From positions 1-6,243 of the forward strand of contig JASHPV010000019.1 of NCBI GenBank assembly GCA_030037875.1: a DNA stretch of 6,243 bases. Direction: 5' to 3'. This DNA comes from Thermoplasmata archaeon. GTDB taxonomy: Archaea > Thermoplasmatota > Thermoplasmata > Lutacidiplasmatales > UBA184. Made by a program: the position numbers and the translations under genes. Shown here one piece after another: positions 4,863-6,243 of this stretch. Positions within the stretch are counted from its first letter, which is position 1. Every line of letters begins with the position of its first letter. The notes beneath the pieces are model-generated. The model saw only the letters and a program-made list of their open reading frames with translations. It was not told the DNA's origin and did no database searches.

Positions 4863-6243
4863 ATGCAGATCGCCCTCGTAGGCCTCCGGAACATTCGCAG
4901 CTACCGCACGGCCGGGGTGACGCTCGGGCCGGGAACGACCCTGCTCACCGGCGACATTGGGTCCGGGAAGACGTCCCTTCTGTACGCGATGGAGATGGCC
5001 CTCTTCGGATTTGCCGAAGTCGACCCGGGCTATCTGGTTCGCCACGGCGCCAAGGACGCGGAGGTCACCCTCATTCTAACCGATGGGACCCACCGCTGGG
5101 AGTGGCGACGTCGAATCGTCCGACGGTCCCGGAAGGGCCGGGATACGTTCGAACCGACGGAGAATTCTCTCGCCGAGGATGGGGTCCGGAGAAGCTACTC
5201 CGCGACCGAACTCCGTCGTCGGACCATCGAGCTGCTCGGTTTCCCCGACAATCCGAACCCGCGCGCGCACTCCGACGTGTGGCGTTGGGCAGTCTATCTG
5301 GCGCAGGAACGGATGCGCGACGTGCTCGACCCGGACGTCGAGGCGCGCATGGAGACCGTCCGGAAAGCGCTGGGGGTCGAGCAGTACCGGCTCGCCGGCG
5401 AAAATGCGCGGGGGCTGGCCCGGATCCTCCAAGAACGCGCCACCGACTTGGCGGAGCAGAGTGCCCGTCACCAGGGTGTGGAAGATGAGGCCGTGCGCTG
5501 GCACGAGGCCGTGACGGCGGCCCGGCAGCAACTCGCGGCTTTGGACGAACGCGAGTCGGGCCTGCGCGCCGAGCTGATGACCGCCCGGGCCGAACTGGAT
5601 CGAGTCGAGGTACAACGTCGCATATTCGAGGCGGCGCGCGAGGCCGTCGCGCATCAAGAACGGCTCGTGGAGGAGCTGGACCGGAGCCTAGAACAGGACC
5701 GTGCTGCCCAGGAAGCAGGACGAGAGCGGTTGGCACGCCTTGAATCCGAACGAGCGGCCGAGTCCGCCGCCGAGCACGGCGGAGAGGAGACTTCCGCGTC
5801 AGTAGCGTCTCTGCTCGGCCGTCGGGACGAGCTCGTTCGCGATCTGGCGAGCCTCGAGGGCCTTCGCAGCGAGGCATCCGGGTTGGACGACCAGCTGGCC
5901 CAATGGACCGTTCGAGAACAGGAATTGGGAACCCGTCACGCAGCAACCCTTCAGCAGCTGGCAAGAGCCCGCAAAGACCTCGCCCGTGTCGGAGCGATGG
6001 AACCGGTCGACATGCCGCGAGCTCCGTCCGAGCGGTCGCCGGCCCAGCTGGCGGCCGACCGGAACGCGGCCGAAGAGGCTCGCCGGGAATTGGACCGCCG
6101 GCTGGCGACGGCGGTGCTCGAACTGCAGGAGCTGGCCGAGATCGTTCAGGACGGGGTGTGCCCGCGGTGCCATCGACAGGTCGAGGCCTCAGAATTCGAA
6201 TCCCATCGTGCCGAGCAAGATGCGCTTGTCATCGGTCTACGGC
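4863..6243 (+). CDS. rad50: DNA double-strand break repair ATPase Rad50 (N-terminal half, runs off the window)
   Basis: Rad50 is the SMC/ABC-type ATPase that bridges DNA ends and controls Mre11. The frame is open from 4863 to the window end (460 codons) with no stop. It starts with the usual beta-strand region MQIALVGLRNIRSY and has Walker A GDIGSGKTS (30-38, Lys36, the same position as in Pyrococcus Rad50). The Q-loop is YLAQERM (Gln148); most relatives have a QGEI-like sequence there. From about residue 165 the protein is a long Glu/Arg/Ala/Leu-rich coiled coil, ascending to the zinc hook CPRC (Cys433, Cys436), where two Rad50 molecules join through one Zn. The hook lies near residue 440 as in Pyrococcus, predicting a protein of about 850-900 aa. 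The returning coil, signature motif and Walker B lie beyond the window. An in-frame GTG at 4857 would add two residues and overlap the mre11 stop by 4 nt; I chose ATG because it fits the family N-terminus. Confidence 0.96.
   Translation, partial: MQIALVGLRNIRSYRTAGVTLGPGTTLLTGDIGSGKTSLLYAMEMALFGFAEVDPGYLVRHGAKDAEVTLILTDGTHRWEWRRRIVRRSRKGRDTFEPTENSLAEDGVRRSYSATELRRRTIELLGFPDNPNPRAHSDVWRWAVYLAQERMRDVLDPDVEARMETVRKALGVEQYRLAGENARGLARILQERATDLAEQSARHQGVEDEAVRWHEAVTAARQQLAALDERESGLRAELMTARAELDRVEVQRRIFEAAREAVAHQERLVEELDRSLEQDRAAQEAGRERLARLESERAAESAAEHGGEETSASVASLLGRRDELVRDLASLEGLRSEASGLDDQLAQWTVREQELGTRHAATLQQLARARKDLARVGAMEPVDMPRAPSERSPAQLAADRNAAEEARRELDRRLATAVLELQELAEIVQDGVCPRCHRQVEASEFESHRAEQDALVIGLR

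Noticed and set aside
4721..5488. Plus-strand open frame of 255 codons starting inside mre11 and running into rad50.
   Set aside because: It is out of frame with both mre11 and rad50, and the true frames carry all the conserved motifs.
5071..5964. Minus-strand open frame (297 codons) and others opposite rad50.
   Set aside because: The translation is Pro/Arg/Ala-rich without domains, whereas the plus frame reads as continuous Rad50 with Walker A, Q-loop, coiled coil and hook.
1..6243. Search by eye for tRNA genes, CRISPR repeats, insertion-sequence ends or toxin-antitoxin pairs.
   Set aside because: No cloverleaf-like segments, regularly spaced repeats, transposase motifs or terminal inverted repeats were seen; genes fill nearly all of the window.

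Overview
The window is about 6.2 kb of GC-rich DNA (roughly two-thirds G+C by eye) and looks archaeal. The evidence is a paired mre11-rad50 operon, a KaiC/GvpD-like RecA-fold ATPase of a kind common in Euryarchaeota, and at least one TATA-like box placed about 27 nt before a start codon, as in leaderless archaeal transcription. A GC-rich member of Thermoplasmatota is my best guess, but this comes from general protein character and no search was possible. Every recognisable gene looks intact. Nothing points to a mobile element, CRISPR array or RNA gene.

Layout. (1) 1-897 (+): the C-terminal ~298 residues of a membrane-bound proton-pumping pyrophosphatase (hppA) of the K+-independent type, entering from the left edge. 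(2) 933-2462 (-): a 509-aa two-domain RecA/KaiC-superfamily ATPase with one intact and one degenerate P-loop, convergent with hppA. (3) 2463-2618: an intergenic stretch with an AT-rich island, the likely promoter region of the ATPase. (4) 2619-2987 (-): a small acidic soluble protein of unknown function, 122 aa. (5) 2988-3099: a divergent promoter region. (6) 3100-6243 (+): a tight operon of a 150-aa proline-rich single-pass membrane protein (unknown), mre11 (432 aa) and rad50 (first 460 aa; runs off the right edge just past its zinc-hook cysteines).

How the genes work together. Mre11 (Mn-dependent nuclease) and Rad50 (ABC-type ATPase with a zinc-hook coiled coil) form the double-strand-break end-processing complex. 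The gene in front of them has a helical segment and a C-terminal membrane helix and is only 9 nt from mre11. It is the most interesting unknown here, because an operon-linked membrane protein could be a partner of the complex; that is inference from position alone. The pyrophosphatase, the KaiC-like ATPase and the 122-aa protein have no evident link to repair.

Points worth a second look: Ser in place of the usual metal-binding Asn in Mre11 motif III, an unusual Q-loop in Rad50, the choice between GTG and ATG as the rad50 start, and the asymmetric P-loops of the KaiC-like protein.
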